Source of the DNA: CAWAMR01 sp963783095 | Lineage (GTDB): Bacteria > Planctomycetota > Planctomycetia > Gemmatales > Gemmataceae | Direction of reading: 5' to 3' | DNA length: 64,000 bases | NCBI GenBank assembly: GCA_963783095.1 | Contig: CAWAMR010000003.1 | Coordinates: forward strand, 806,001-870,000 | Part shown: positions 28,126-37,396 of the stretch, piece after piece | How the letters are laid out: each line of letters begins with the position of its first letter | Numbering within the stretch: the stretch's first letter is position 1 | The notes under the pieces: model-generated | Databases searched by the model: none | Seen by the model: only the letters and a program-made list of their open reading frames with translations | Told to the model about the DNA's origin: nothing | Position numbers and translations under genes: made by a program

Positions 28126-29598
28126 ATGACGTCGACCCCTGTACGCTCCACCAAACCGATTATCCGCCAAACCAAACTGTTAATCAACAACGAATGGGTA
28201 GATGCCGTTGACGGCTCCACCTTTGAAACCATCAACCCGGCCACGGGCGAGGTCATCGCCAAGGTTGCTCACGCCGGAGCCAAGGACGTCGACCTGGCGG
28301 TTCGCTGTGCTCGCCGAGCGCTCGAATCTTCCCGGTGGAGCCGGATGGATGCCGCGGATCGCGGCCGGCTCCTCTTCAAACTCGCCGATCGTATTGAACA
28401 AGAATCCGAAGAACTTGCGGTTCTCGAATCCTATAACTGCGGCAAAACGATCACCGATTCACGCGGTGATCTTCAAGGGGTTGTGAACACTCTCCGATAC
28501 TATGCCGGATGGGCCGACAAAATTGAAGGCCGAACTGTTCCGGTTCGGGGAAGTTTTCTCTCCTACACCCTCCGCCAGCCGGTCGGAGTGATCGGTCAAA
28601 TCATCCCCTGGAATTTCCCGCTCCTTATGCTTGCGTGGAAATGGGGGCCGGCCCTGGCCTGCGGCAACACCCTCGTGATGAAACCGGCCGAGCAAACCCC
28701 GCTCACGGCATTGCGGGTCGGGGAACTGGCGATCGAGGTCGGCTTCCCGCCCGGCGTCATCAACCTGCTCAACGGGATGGGCGAGACGACCGGAAATGCC
28801 ATGGTTATCCATCCCGGCATCGACAAGATCGCCTTCACAGGACACGTCGATACCGCCAAACTGATCCAGAAGAACGCTGCCGACACCCTCAAACGAACAA
28901 CCTTCGAGCTCGGCGGAAAAAGTCCCAACGTCATCTTCGCCGATGCCGATCTCGAGCAAGCGGTTGCCGGGGCCTTCCATGCCATATATTTCCATTGCGG
29001 TCAATGCTGTACTGCCGGAAGCAGACTGTTCGTTGAGGAAAAGATCCATTCGGAATTTGTCAATCGACTGGTGGAAAAAGCCAAGAAGCGCAAACTGGGC
29101 GATCCTCTGGATGATTCCACGGAACAGGGGCCTCAGGTGTCCAAGGAACAACTGGACAAAATCCTGGGCTACGTGGAGATTGGTCAGAAACAGGGTGCCA
29201 AGCTGGTTCTGGGCGGCAATCAGTTTGGGGATCGCGGGTTTTTTGTAACCCCCACGGTATTCGACAACGTCCGCGATGACATGGCGATCGCCAAGGATGA
29301 AATTTTTGGCCCGGTCGTCAGCATTCTGCCCTTCAAGGCGATGGATGAGGTGGTTGAGCGCGCCAACAACACCTCTTACGGCCTGGCGGCCGCCATCTGG
29401 ACCAAGGACATCGACAAGGCCCACCTCTACGCGAAGCAGGTCAAGGCCGGCACGGTGTGGGTCAACTGCTATCACGTCGTCGATACGACGACGCCGTTTG
29501 GCGGCTTCAAGATGTCCGGGCAAGGTCGAGAGAATGGGGAGTCTGCCCTGGAACATTACACGGAGTTGAAGACGGTTACCATCAAGCTGGGCAGTTGA
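28126..29598 (+). CDS. Aldehyde dehydrogenase (NAD(P)-dependent)
   Basis: 490 aa, intact. ALDH class 1/2-like, oxidising an aldehyde to the acid in the cytosol: KLLINNEWVDAVDGSTFETINPATGE, PWNFPLLMLAWKWGPALACG, catalytic Glu in FELGGKSPNVIF, catalytic Cys in FHCGQCCTAGSRLFV, EIFGPVVSILPF, and the C-terminal PFGGFKMSGQGRENGESALEHYTELK. ATG at 28126 with GAGG 9-12 bp upstream is preferred to the longer frame from 28012. Close to retinal/betaine-aldehyde-type enzymes, but the substrate cannot be told from sequence. Confidence 0.92.
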   Translation: MTSTPVRSTKPIIRQTKLLINNEWVDAVDGSTFETINPATGEVIAKVAHAGAKDVDLAVRCARRALESSRWSRMDAADRGRLLFKLADRIEQESEELAVLESYNCGKTITDSRGDLQGVVNTLRYYAGWADKIEGRTVPVRGSFLSYTLRQPVGVIGQIIPWNFPLLMLAWKWGPALACGNTLVMKPAEQTPLTALRVGELAIEVGFPPGVINLLNGMGETTGNAMVIHPGIDKIAFTGHVDTAKLIQKNAADTLKRTTFELGGKSPNVIFADADLEQAVAGAFHAIYFHCGQCCTAGSRLFVEEKIHSEFVNRLVEKAKKRKLGDPLDDSTEQGPQVSKEQLDKILGYVEIGQKQGAKLVLGGNQFGDRGFFVTPTVFDNVRDDMAIAKDEIFGPVVSILPFKAMDEVVERANNTSYGLAAAIWTKDIDKAHLYAKQVKAGTVWVNCYHVVDTTTPFGGFKMSGQGRENGESALEHYTELKTVTIKLGS

Positions 29599-29629
29599 CG
29601 ATCGAAACAAGACTCTTAGCTACGACCCC

Positions 29630-29646
29630 CCAGAGAATGTGGTTAC
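29630..29646 (+). repeat. Half copy of palindrome arm
   Basis: CCAGAGAATGTGGTTAC is identical to the outer arm of the element at 24431-24447. Here only one arm is present, between aldehyde dehydrogenase and the lipoprotein gene. Confidence 0.5.
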
Positions 29647-29669
29647 CCCCTCGGAACGTATCGATACGG

Positions 29670-29897
29670 TTACGGGTTGCTCGCAAATGAGTGAGGATCG
29701 TTTGAGAGAATCGGTCGAGGCGGTGGCGTGGGTTCCGCGGAAGTGGCTGTTGGGGAACTGCTGAAGGTACTGATCGCCGGTTGTTGATCGCGGAGCAGCG
29801 GATCGCGGGTATACGATTTTCGCTGACCCCATCCGCAGCCTGCGCTCAGTAACAGAGTGGCGGCACACAAAGCTCGCCAACCGTCGCGCCCAGACAT
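29670..29897 (-). CDS. Small lipoprotein
   Basis: 75 aa. The signal peptide ends in a lipobox (MSGRDGWRALCAATLLLSAG|C), so the mature protein starts at Cys21. The rest is short and proline/serine-rich (KSYTRDPLLRDQQPAISTFS…). Probably an envelope lipoprotein of unknown role. It overlaps an out-of-frame extension of the upstream gene's reading frame; lipobox and composition favour this frame. Same strand as the upstream repeat protein and possibly co-transcribed with it. Confidence 0.65.
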   Translation of the reverse strand: MSGRDGWRALCAATLLLSAGCGWGQRKSYTRDPLLRDQQPAISTFSSSPTATSAEPTPPPRPILSNDPHSFASNP

Positions 29898-29939
29898 GAA
29901 AGAATCCCCGGCTCGCAGATCCGAACGACCATTCCTGCT

Positions 29940-31516
29940 TCACTCCGGTAACGGCCCAAACAGACTTTCGCATTCGCTCGATTGCTTCCCAGGCATGACT
30001 CGCGATCGACGGGTCTTCCGATTCGGTCAACAGATCGAGATCCGGCCAAAGCCAGGTCAAGTCTTCCTCGGCGATCAAGTCGATCATTTCGTGGACCGAT
30101 GCCGGATCGCTTCCGCAAAGCGCTTTGCGCGTGACCGTAAGAGCCACGCATTCGCCGAGCCGGGCCTGGATGGCCAGTGCTGCCCGTCGAAGGACGGCAC
30201 GACTCGATCGTTGTGCGATCGAAAGTGCGTTGATGACGCCGTCTCGATCCAGAGGTTCGGACCAGCCGAGGCTTTGGAAGGCAGCGAGTTGAACCTGGGG
30301 CGAATGGTGTTGTGTGCAGCGCAGCAATAGTTCTTCGGTTTCCGCTCCCGGATGCCCGCGCAGAGCAAAGAGAATCGCGGTAATCAGCTCATCGGGCTTG
30401 CTCGATTCGGTCCCGCCCAGCCAGGAAGTGACAGCCCAGCCGGTGGACAGCCACTTTCGAGCGAGCCCGCGCAAGGCCATCCCCGCACGCTCGTCGCGCG
30501 ACCATCGCAAACAGCGCACCGCCTGGGCTGAATAGGGATAATCGGCTTCGGATAGCCGGCGCAAAATCGCTTTGGACGCATCGACACGCAACTCGTCGAT
30601 CGCCGCGAGGATATCGGGGTGCTCGCTGCGATCGTCGGTCAGCAACTGGTGAACCAGTTCTTCACCGATGCCGTGGAGGTATTCGAGCAAGACAGGCTCA
30701 GCATCGCGCAAGAAAGCGGTCTGCCAGCGCACCGCATCGCGGCGGGGAGCATCGGCTCTCTGGTCGGGAACTGTCTGAACCGCGCCGACGATGGCGAAGG
30801 GCTTCGACAAACAGCCGGGTCAACAGGGGATCGGCGACATCGGGGCAGGAGTCGGCCAGGCGATGGACCAATTCGCCGATTTGAGCATCGGTATACACAT
30901 GGGTCGGAACCCAGCCGCGACGAATCCCTTCCAATGCGAGCAGGAGAACGCGGCACGGCACATCGGCCCAGATGTTTCAGGGGTTGAGTCAGGTAATCCC
31001 CAAAGGCGGGCATGGAAACCAATTCGGCACAATATAGATGCGCGAGGGAAGCGCAACTGCTTCCTCAGCGCAGTGAAGTAAGCGCGGCAACGATTGGGTA
31101 TGGTTCAATTCGCGCAAGGCTTGCGCAATATCGATCCGATACCAGGCCTGCTCCGTTGCATCCGCACTCAACTCGCGGCCCAATTGTCGTTGAAGTACCC
31201 GTGCTGCGTCCTCGGTGCCGATCTCGACCAGAGCGCGAACGGAAATGAGAAATTGCAAACCTGCTTCCAGTTGCGATTCGATTGCTTGGAGATTGCCGTG
31301 CGCGAGAAAAACCTCAAAACGAGCCCGAGCGGCCTTGACGGCGGAAGAGCTTAACTGGCCCTCTTGAAAGAAATGGACGTGCTGAGACGCCACATTCGGA
31401 GTGGTGGCCATTCGTGCAACTTGACCCTGGAGACGGATGGCGCGGGGCCAATGCCGGCGTGAGCCGAACATCAGCACCAGGGCACCCAACACAACCAGGA
31501 GTATGGGGACGAACAT
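29940..31516 (-). CDS. HEAT-like repeat membrane protein, frameshifted
   Basis: ATG at 31514-31516, with GGAGGAG just upstream, begins one membrane anchor (MFVPILLVVLGALVLMFGSRR). About 500 residues of helical pairs follow, reminiscent of HEAT/armadillo repeats (ELITAILFALRGHPGAETEELLLRC, QVQLAAFQSLGW, AVLRRAALAIQARLGE, SVHEMIDLIAEEDL). The frame moves near 31018 (after NWFP to AFGDYLTQPLK), near 30975 (to NIWADVPCRVLLLALEG) and near 30808 (to PFAIVGAVQTVPDQ). The end is uncertain: a further shift would give LFGPLPE and stop at 29940, whereas the unshifted frame runs to 29620 through the lipoprotein gene. Function unknown; scaffolding role plausible. Confidence 0.6.
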
Positions 31517-31575
31517 CGCTCCTCCACATCCGTTTTGGCCAAGGGTCGGGTGCCGGCACATCCCGATGTCACCGG

Positions 31576-32833
31576 CTACTCTCGAATTTGCCCTTCGCCG
31601 AGAACCACATATTTGTAGCTCGTCAATTCCTGGAGGCCGCATGGACCACGGGCGTGGAACTTATCGGTACTGATGCCGATCTCCGCGCCCAAACCCAATT
31701 CAAAACCATCGTTGAAACGGGTGCTGGTATTTACCATTACTGCCGATGAATCCACCGCCTGGGTAAACCTTCGCGCCGCTGCGTAATCACGGGTGATGAT
31801 CGCATCGGTGTGTTTCGACCCATAACGATTGATGTGGACAATGGCAGCCTCCAAGTCCGCCACCAGCCTTATCGACAGAATCAGATCGCAATATTCAGCC
31901 GCATAGTCCGCTTCTGTCGCAACTCTTGTATTGGGCAGTAAAGAGTGACTTTTTTCGCAGACGCGCAGTTCAACGCCGAGTGTTTGGAGGGCCAGGGCAA
32001 TCGCCGGCAGGAAAGTTTGGGCAAGATCTTCGTGTAAGAGAAGGCTTTCCAGCGCGTTGCAGACGCCCGGTCGTTGACACTTCGCGTTGATGATTATTCT
32101 TTGGGCCATTTCCAGGTCGGCGGAGCGATCGACATAAATGTGACAATTTCCCAGGTAATGCTTCAAAACCGGCATGGCGGCTTCCGCAACGACGCGGTGA
32201 ATCAGGCTCTCGCCGCCGCGCGGGATCGTCAGGTCGATGTAATCTTTTAGCTTGAGCAAGTGTCCAACCGCAGCGCGGTCGAGAGTAGATACCAACTGCA
32301 CGGCATATTCCGGCAAGCCGGAATCCTGGAGTCCCTCGACGAGCAGTTGCTGCAGAACGGTATTGGAGTGAAACGCCTCTTTCCCGCCGCGCAGGATGAC
32401 CGCGTTGCCGCTTTTTACGCAGAGGCGCAGCGGCATCCACGGTGACATTCGGGCGCGATTCATAGAGAAAAAAGATCACCCCCAACGGTACGGAGATTTT
32501 TTGCACTTGCAATCCGTTCGGCCGAATCGAACCTTCTCGAACCTGCCCAACCGGATCGGGCAAAGCGGCAATCTGGCGAAGTCCTTCTGCCGCGGCCTGG
32601 ATGCGCTGGGGGGTTAGCCGAAGTCGATCGAGATTCGCAGCGGTCAGCCCAAGCTCTGCCGCAACTTCCTCATCTTTCCGATTCGCGGCCAGGATATCGT
32701 CGGTATGCCTTCGCAGAAGCTCGGCAACATGGGTAAGCCAGCGATCTTTTGCCGCCCGAGTGACGGTTGCGAGTTCCTGCCCGGCCGAGCGAGCATTTTG
32801 GGCAAGGTTCAGGCAATATGCGGAAAGGTCCAT
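31576..32833 (-). CDS. proA: Glutamate-5-semialdehyde dehydrogenase (proline synthesis), frameshifted
   Basis: About 419 codons, the normal ProA length. Catalyses NADPH-dependent reduction of gamma-glutamyl phosphate in proline synthesis. Motifs: VPLGVIFFLYESRPNVTVDAAA, CVKSGNAVILRGGKEA, IPRGGESLI, the conserved INAKCQRPGVCNALE (catalytic Cys) and the C-terminal ELGLGAEIGISTDKFHARGP plus TSYKYVVLGEGQIR. The frame changes once near 32425, between DAAA and LCVKSGN; removing one C restores the family sequence exactly. ATG at 32831-32833. An essential biosynthetic gene, so a sequencing insertion is likely. Confidence 0.92.
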
Positions 32834-32860
32834 AGGGGAATCCAAAAAGACATAAGACGG

Positions 32861-33072
32861 GACTAACCACAGAGTCACAGAGAACACAGAGAAGACAGAG
32901 AGAGAAGACAATTACTGCGAAACGAACGAAAAAAATTCAGAAGGATACAACAGAAAAATACAAGATAGCGTTTTCTCTGTGCATTAACTTTCGATTTTTC
33001 TCTTTTTTTCGTCCCTCTCTTTAATCTCTGTCTTTAGTCGTCTCTGTGTTCTCTGTGACTCTGTGGTTAGTC
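32861..33072. repeat. Long-range inverted repeat (CACAGAG words)
   Basis: 32-nt arms at 32861-32892 (GACTAACCACAGAGTCACAG…) and 33041-33072 are perfect inverse complements separated by 148 nt of AT-rich, A/G-rich DNA. They lie between proA and folP; the right arm codes for the C-terminal tail of folP. Confidence 0.75.
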
Positions 33073-33946
33073 TGTATTCTGTCTTGGCTTGTAAGTGAGT
33101 CTGCGTCGGCGATGGCTGCCCACAGTCGGACGGCGTCCCGCGTTGCGGCGACGTCGTGAACCCGCAAGATTTGTGCTGCACCCAGCGCGAGTGCGAAAAG
33201 AGGCCACCGCGACCGACCCGGCCACGCGCTCGGATCGTGGCCTCTCGATGATTTGACCGATGACTCCCTTTCGCGAAACTCCCAGACAGATCGGTCGGCC
33301 CAATCTTTGAAACGCGGCCAGTTCTTTGAGCAAGAGTAAATTGTGTTGCATCGTCTTGCCGAAGCCGATTCCCGGATCGAAAGCAATGGTAGCTGGACTG
33401 ATTCCTTGCGAGGTCAGTTCGTCGAATCGTTCTCGAAAATATTCTCCCACTTCGCGGACGACATCGGCGTAAGTTGGATTGTCCTGCATCGTTGCCGGTG
33501 TACCCTGCATGTGCATCACGATAACCCCGGCATTGAACGAATGGACCACTTCCACCATCGTCGGGTCGCCGCGCAATCCGGTGATGTCGTTGACGATGAC
33601 TGCACCTGCTTGAAGGCATTGCCGCGCAACCTCAGCTTTGGTGGTATCGATGGAGAGAGGGATTGTGGTGCGATGCGCGTAATTCCACGACCAAGGGCAC
33701 CACTCGATCGCGTTCTTCCAAGGTAGAAATGGGTAACGCACCCGGACGACTCGATTCCCCGCCGACATCGAGAATGTCAGCGCCTTCGGCAATCAATTGC
33801 AGGGCATGTTCGAGCGCAGCTTCCTGAGAAAAGTATCGGCCGCCATCGGAAAAACTATCCGGAGTGACGTTTACGATGCCCATGATGAGGGCACGCGGCC
33901 CGATCTCAAAATGACGATCGCCGCAATCCCAGATGTGAGGAGTCAT
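33021..33946 (-). CDS. folP: Dihydropteroate synthase, frameshifted
   Basis: About 308 codons. Condenses p-aminobenzoate with dihydropterin diphosphate in folate synthesis. Motifs: ALIMGIVNVTPDSFSDGGRY, DILDVGGESSRPGA, PLSIDTTKAEVARQCL, GAVIVNDITGLRGDP, VIVMHMQGTPATMQ, AFDPGIGFGKTMQHNLLLLKEL, ICLGVSRKG, and AQILRVHDVAATRDAV near the end. The frame changes near 33690 (ELRA|HRTTIPLSIDTT) and near 33195 (AVASF|ALALGAAQILRVHDV). The last 20 or so residues (…NHRVTENTETTKDRD) are coded by the CACAGAG repeat, so the tail is probably acquired. Normal start at 33946. Confidence 0.9.
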
Positions 33947-33965
33947 GATGCCTAATGCCTAATGC

Positions 33966-34661
33966 CTAAGGAGCGTCTTGCGGTGCCACCGGCTTGGGCC
34001 GATATTTCCAGGGCTTTTCCAGCATGCTGACGATCTGCACCGCCATCTGATTGCACATGCGCGTTTGCGCCGTGGCGTTGCTTTCGCCCACTTCCGGTAG
34101 ATACCGGCCCGGCGCACGAACCAATACCGGGATAGGCGTGTCCGGATTCTCGCCGAGGGGAGGATTGTCTGGATCGAACGGCGGCAGTTCGGTCGGCGGC
34201 AGCACGCCTTCCGGCTTGGGCGGATTGGAGAGGATTTTCCCAGTACGCAAATCGCGCCAGACAATCTGGACGCCCAATTGCAATTCCCCTTCACGAACTT
34301 CGTTTTGCTCGGTGCGGTTCAGGATCTGCTTGGCGAATGTGACGAGTGTGCCAAGCAATTCGGTATCCGCTTTGAGCGGCTCGCTCACGATCTTGAAGGG
34401 TGTCTTGAGCTGAATCTGTTCCTGAACCCGTCGCGTCAGTTCAACTTCCATTTCGCGGTAAGGCGTTGTTTGAAACGTCTTGTTCTTGAAAATGGGGAGA
34501 TAGATCGTCTTGATGTTATGATCGTAATTATCCCTGCTGCTGTAGCCGAGAATGGTAAAATGCCCGTCCCAACCGCATCCCGACATCAGACCGGTTCCAC
34601 CGACCAGCAAGCTTGCCAAAAAGCGTCGTCGAGAGCTGATTGTTTCGAGCAACATATTCAT
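33966..34661 (-). CDS. lptE: LptE-like LPS-assembly lipoprotein
   Basis: 231 aa. Lipoprotein signal with basic start (SSRRRFLASLLVGGTGLMSG|C). The domain HFTILGYSSRDNYDHNIKTI … YLPIFKNKTFQTTPYREMEVELTRRVQEQIQ … TPFKIVS matches the LptE (lptE-like) family, which plugs the LptD barrel and delivers LPS to the outer membrane. The C-terminal part has a Pro/Asp-rich insert (LPPTELPPFDPDNPP) and MCNQMAVQIVSMLEKPW. ATG at 34659-34661 with GGAGG 7 bp upstream. It lies 19 bp upstream of folP on the same strand; co-transcription likely. Confidence 0.8.
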   Translation of the reverse strand: MNMLLETISSRRRFLASLLVGGTGLMSGCGWDGHFTILGYSSRDNYDHNIKTIYLPIFKNKTFQTTPYREMEVELTRRVQEQIQLKTPFKIVSEPLKADTELLGTLVTFAKQILNRTEQNEVREGELQLGVQIVWRDLRTGKILSNPPKPEGVLPPTELPPFDPDNPPLGENPDTPIPVLVRAPGRYLPEVGESNATAQTRMCNQMAVQIVSMLEKPWKYRPKPVAPQDAP

Positions 34662-34682
34662 TCCCTCCGGGAATAGTGGTTG

Positions 34683-34849
34683 GTGGTCAGTGGTCAGAAA
34701 AGACCAATACGCAAAGGCTTTCTGTTTTTGCATTTACTGACCACTGACCACTAATCACCGACCACAATTTGCATTTACTGACCGCTGACCACTAATCACT
34801 GACCGATATTTGCATTTACTGACCACTAACCACTGACCACTGACCACTA
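34683..34849. repeat. Heptad-word repeat block (TGACCAC), 41-bp period
   Basis: TTTGCATTTACTGACC recurs at 34727, 34768 and 34809, exactly 41 bp apart, each followed by GACCACT words. An inverted partner (GGTGGTCAGTGGTCAG) lies at 34683. On the minus strand the block begins with the stop codon of the BamD-like gene, TAG (34847-34849), which continues as TGGTCAGTGG. Confidence 0.75.
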
Positions 34850-36208
34850 TTTGGGTATCGCTTGCCCCTGCACGCCGCCGACCGGCACGACGGGATTGGG
34901 CGTCTGCGGAACCACGCCTGGATCATTCACGATGGCAGTCGGCGTCTGCGGGACCACGCCTGGAACATTCGGAACCTCCTTGCCGGGTTCCAATCTCGGG
35001 GCATCGTTACCCAGAAACGCCTTGGTCAAAAGCCGCGAAGTCTCCGATGTGAAGCTTGGGTCTTTGGATTCTTTCAATTGCCTCTGGAGGTCCATCATGT
35101 TGGCGATGGCCATTTTCTCGAACCGGGTGTCACGATACCGTCGGCGGACTAACTCGTAGTAGAACCAGGCCGATGCCGGGTGGCCGGTTGACGATAATAC
35201 TCGCCGAGTGCGAAATCCTTTTCAGCCTGTGCAAAGCGAATCGTTTCCTGTTGCCGGCTGATCCAATCGCCGTTATCTGCGGCAAATTTCGGAACGGTCG
35301 CCTGAGCTTGTTGAATGATCTTGAGAGCTTCGCTATTCTTTCGGCCGTCGTAAAGGGGTCCGCCGGTGCTGTTCAACTTGGCATAGACGACCAGTTGCCA
35401 GGCCGCATCCCTCATTTCAGTACGCTTGCCGTTCAGATCATCCATCTGGACCAATGCCGTAAGGAATTGATCTGCCTCGCGGTAGTGTCCGCGTTTGAAA
35501 TTGACGTAACCGATGTAATAAAGTGCCTTGTCGGCATAGGGGCCGGTCGGATCGTTGTAGTAGACCTGCTCCAACATGTGAACGGCATGGGCCTCTTCAT
35601 CGAATGTTGGTTTGGCCTTGTCGAAATGGATGAAATTCGATGGCACGAACCAGCGTTTGCCTTCTTCTTTTTCCTCCTCCATTTTCAACTGTTTCCAGGT
35701 GTCTTTCAGCCAGAACATGGCGATATCGTACATTCGCGCCACAGCCTGCTCGCGGTAAACCCCGAACGAGAAATCGTTCAGCAGGCGATTGTACGTGGAC
35801 ATTGCATCGGCAAGTTCGCCCAACTGCTTTTTCGATTCTGCTTCAAAGAAACGAGCCTTTTCGGCGGTGAGAGGCGGATTCTTGGTGTTCTCGGCAACCT
35901 TGTGGAAGAGTTCTGAAGCTCGCTCATAATTCTCCAGTCGGTAGAATTCCTCGGCATCGAGGAAGATGGGGTCGACCTCTGCGCGACATTTGCACCGGCA
36001 GGTTCGCGATGCATCGCACGGACGACCGTCGTGTCCTGGGTGGGTGCCGTGGCATCCGCAGATTTGGCTCATCCTTCGCTTTGGAATCGGATGACGAGGA
36101 ACTCCAGGGATTGAGCGATTGGCAGCCTGCCGTCATCGCAACTCCCAGGAGAGTCGAGAGCAACAACATCCGACCGCGGAACCGATGGAGCGAGTGTGCC
36201 AGCTGCAT
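34847..36208 (-). CDS. BamD-like outer-membrane lipoprotein with TPRs, frameshifted
   Basis: About 453 codons. Lipobox LLLSTLLGVAMTAG|C followed by a Ser-rich spacer, then TPR-type repeats: FLDAEEFYRLENYERASELFHKVAENTKN, FGVYREQAVARMYDIAMFWL, YADKALYYIGYVNFKRGHYREADQFL, ALKIIQQAQATVPKF, and a Pro/Val-rich tail (VPNVPGVVPQTPTAIVNDPGVVPQTPNP) with a duplicated GVVPQTP. Similar in layout to BamD/YfiO, which binds BamA in outer-membrane protein assembly. The frame changes near 36050 (into SADATAPTQDTTVVRAM), near 35990 (into EVDPIFLDAEE) and near 35175 (EYYRQP|GHPASAWFYYELVRRRYRDT). The start at 36208 follows AAGGACAGG. Confidence 0.7.
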
Positions 36209-36301
36209 GCCTGTCCTTTCCCCTCAACAACGGTATCCAACAACAAGATCCCAGGGTTCGCAAAGCCTCACCCTGGGATACTTCAACCCCGGAATAACCA
36301 T

Positions 36302-37046
36302 TCAACTCACATAACCGAGCAATCGCGGTCGTCGGCCCAATACACACGACACCCAGTAACCCAGCCATTGCCGCAATTCTGCTTGCAAATTCTTCGGCAA
36401 TATTTCCGGAGCCGATGAATCATCCCGGCTCCAGCGTCGAAGGCATTCCAGTGCGGGCCAACTGACGGGCCTGCGATCGCGATGACTCAATTCGCACTTT
36501 GGACAAAGCACTCCGCCCGCCATCGGGCTGAAGGAAAGTCGAGCGGCGCGTTCGAGCAGCTCGGCGGAACCGCAAACGACGCACGTTTCCAATTGCGGTC
36601 GATAACCGAGTTCGCGCAACCACACCAGATCAAATCGGCTGGCCAGGGTCAAAGGCTCCTCGACTCGATGATGCAGCCGGCGCAACAGATCGAAGTGTCT
36701 TATCGAACAGGAGTGGATGCGGATCGTTGTCCTGCGTTCCCTCGCCCAGCAATTCCGCGATGTAGTAGCCCGTGTTAAGCGCATTCAAATCGCTGCGCAA
36801 TCCAGGAAAGCGTTCCTCCACTCTCGCCTCGGTCAGCAGTTCCAGGCCGCTATTTTTACGGATGAGGACGATACTGCAAACCGATAGCAGGTCAAGAGCA
36901 ACTTCGAAGTTTGATCGTAGACGTCGCCCACCTTTCGCCAGTGCGCGCACCTTCCCCAATTCGCGCGTCCACAACGTGACAATTCGGCTACTTTCGCTCC
37001 AGTCGCTCGTACGAACCACCAAGGCGGTTGCCTTTTCCAACTGCAT
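36302..37046 (-). CDS. recO: DNA repair protein RecO, frameshifted
   Basis: About 248 codons. RecO helps load RecA in the RecFOR pathway. N-terminal OB-fold: MQLEKATALVVRTSDWSESSRIVTLWTRELGKVRALAKGG. C-terminal half: LTLASRFDLVWLRELGYRPQ, then a four-Cys zinc site CVVCGS … VLCPKC. The frame changes near 36695, between HPLLFDKTLR and LLRRLHHRVEEP; one base restores it. It ends 94 bp upstream of the start of the BamD-like gene on the same strand. A GC-rich hairpin lies just upstream. Confidence 0.85.
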
Positions 37047-37072
37047 CTCGTCCTCCTTGGTCGGTTGGCGGG

Positions 37073-37140
37073 GCGCGGGGTGCGGGACGCGAAAAAACCA
37101 TGAATGCCCGCGTCCCGCACCCCGCGTCCCGCACCCCGCA
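37073..37140. repeat. GC-rich heptad-word hairpin upstream of recO
   Basis: GCGGGGTGCGGGACGCG (37075-37091) pairs perfectly with CGCGTCCCGCACCCCGC (37109-37125) around a 17-nt loop. A second tandem GTCCCGCACCCCGC follows to 37140. The rest of 37047-37396, between recO and hisD, shows no gene and must hold both promoters. Confidence 0.75.
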
Positions 37141-37396
37141 TCCCGCGAACAATGCCCGCAAAGTCGTCATTTCTCATTCGTTCGACCCTTGCGGTGATAA
37201 ATTCGGTAAACTTTGCCGACTTTGCCGGTCAGTTTCTTGCAATCTGCTTCGCGGAGCCGTATAGTTCACATTCGTTGTTCGCTCACCACATTAGCCAGGA
37301 TTTACGACGGTGACAGCATCTCCGATTGAAATGAAAGTACCCAAGTCCACACGTTCGGCGAAACCCCGTGAAGCGGCCATCCGAGAGGGTAAGTCT

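Noticed and set aside
29620..29940. C-terminal extension of the HEAT-like protein to 29620
   Set aside because: The region is better explained by the lipoprotein gene at 29670-29897 in another frame, with a lipobox. The extension is low-quality sequence through a palindrome arm.
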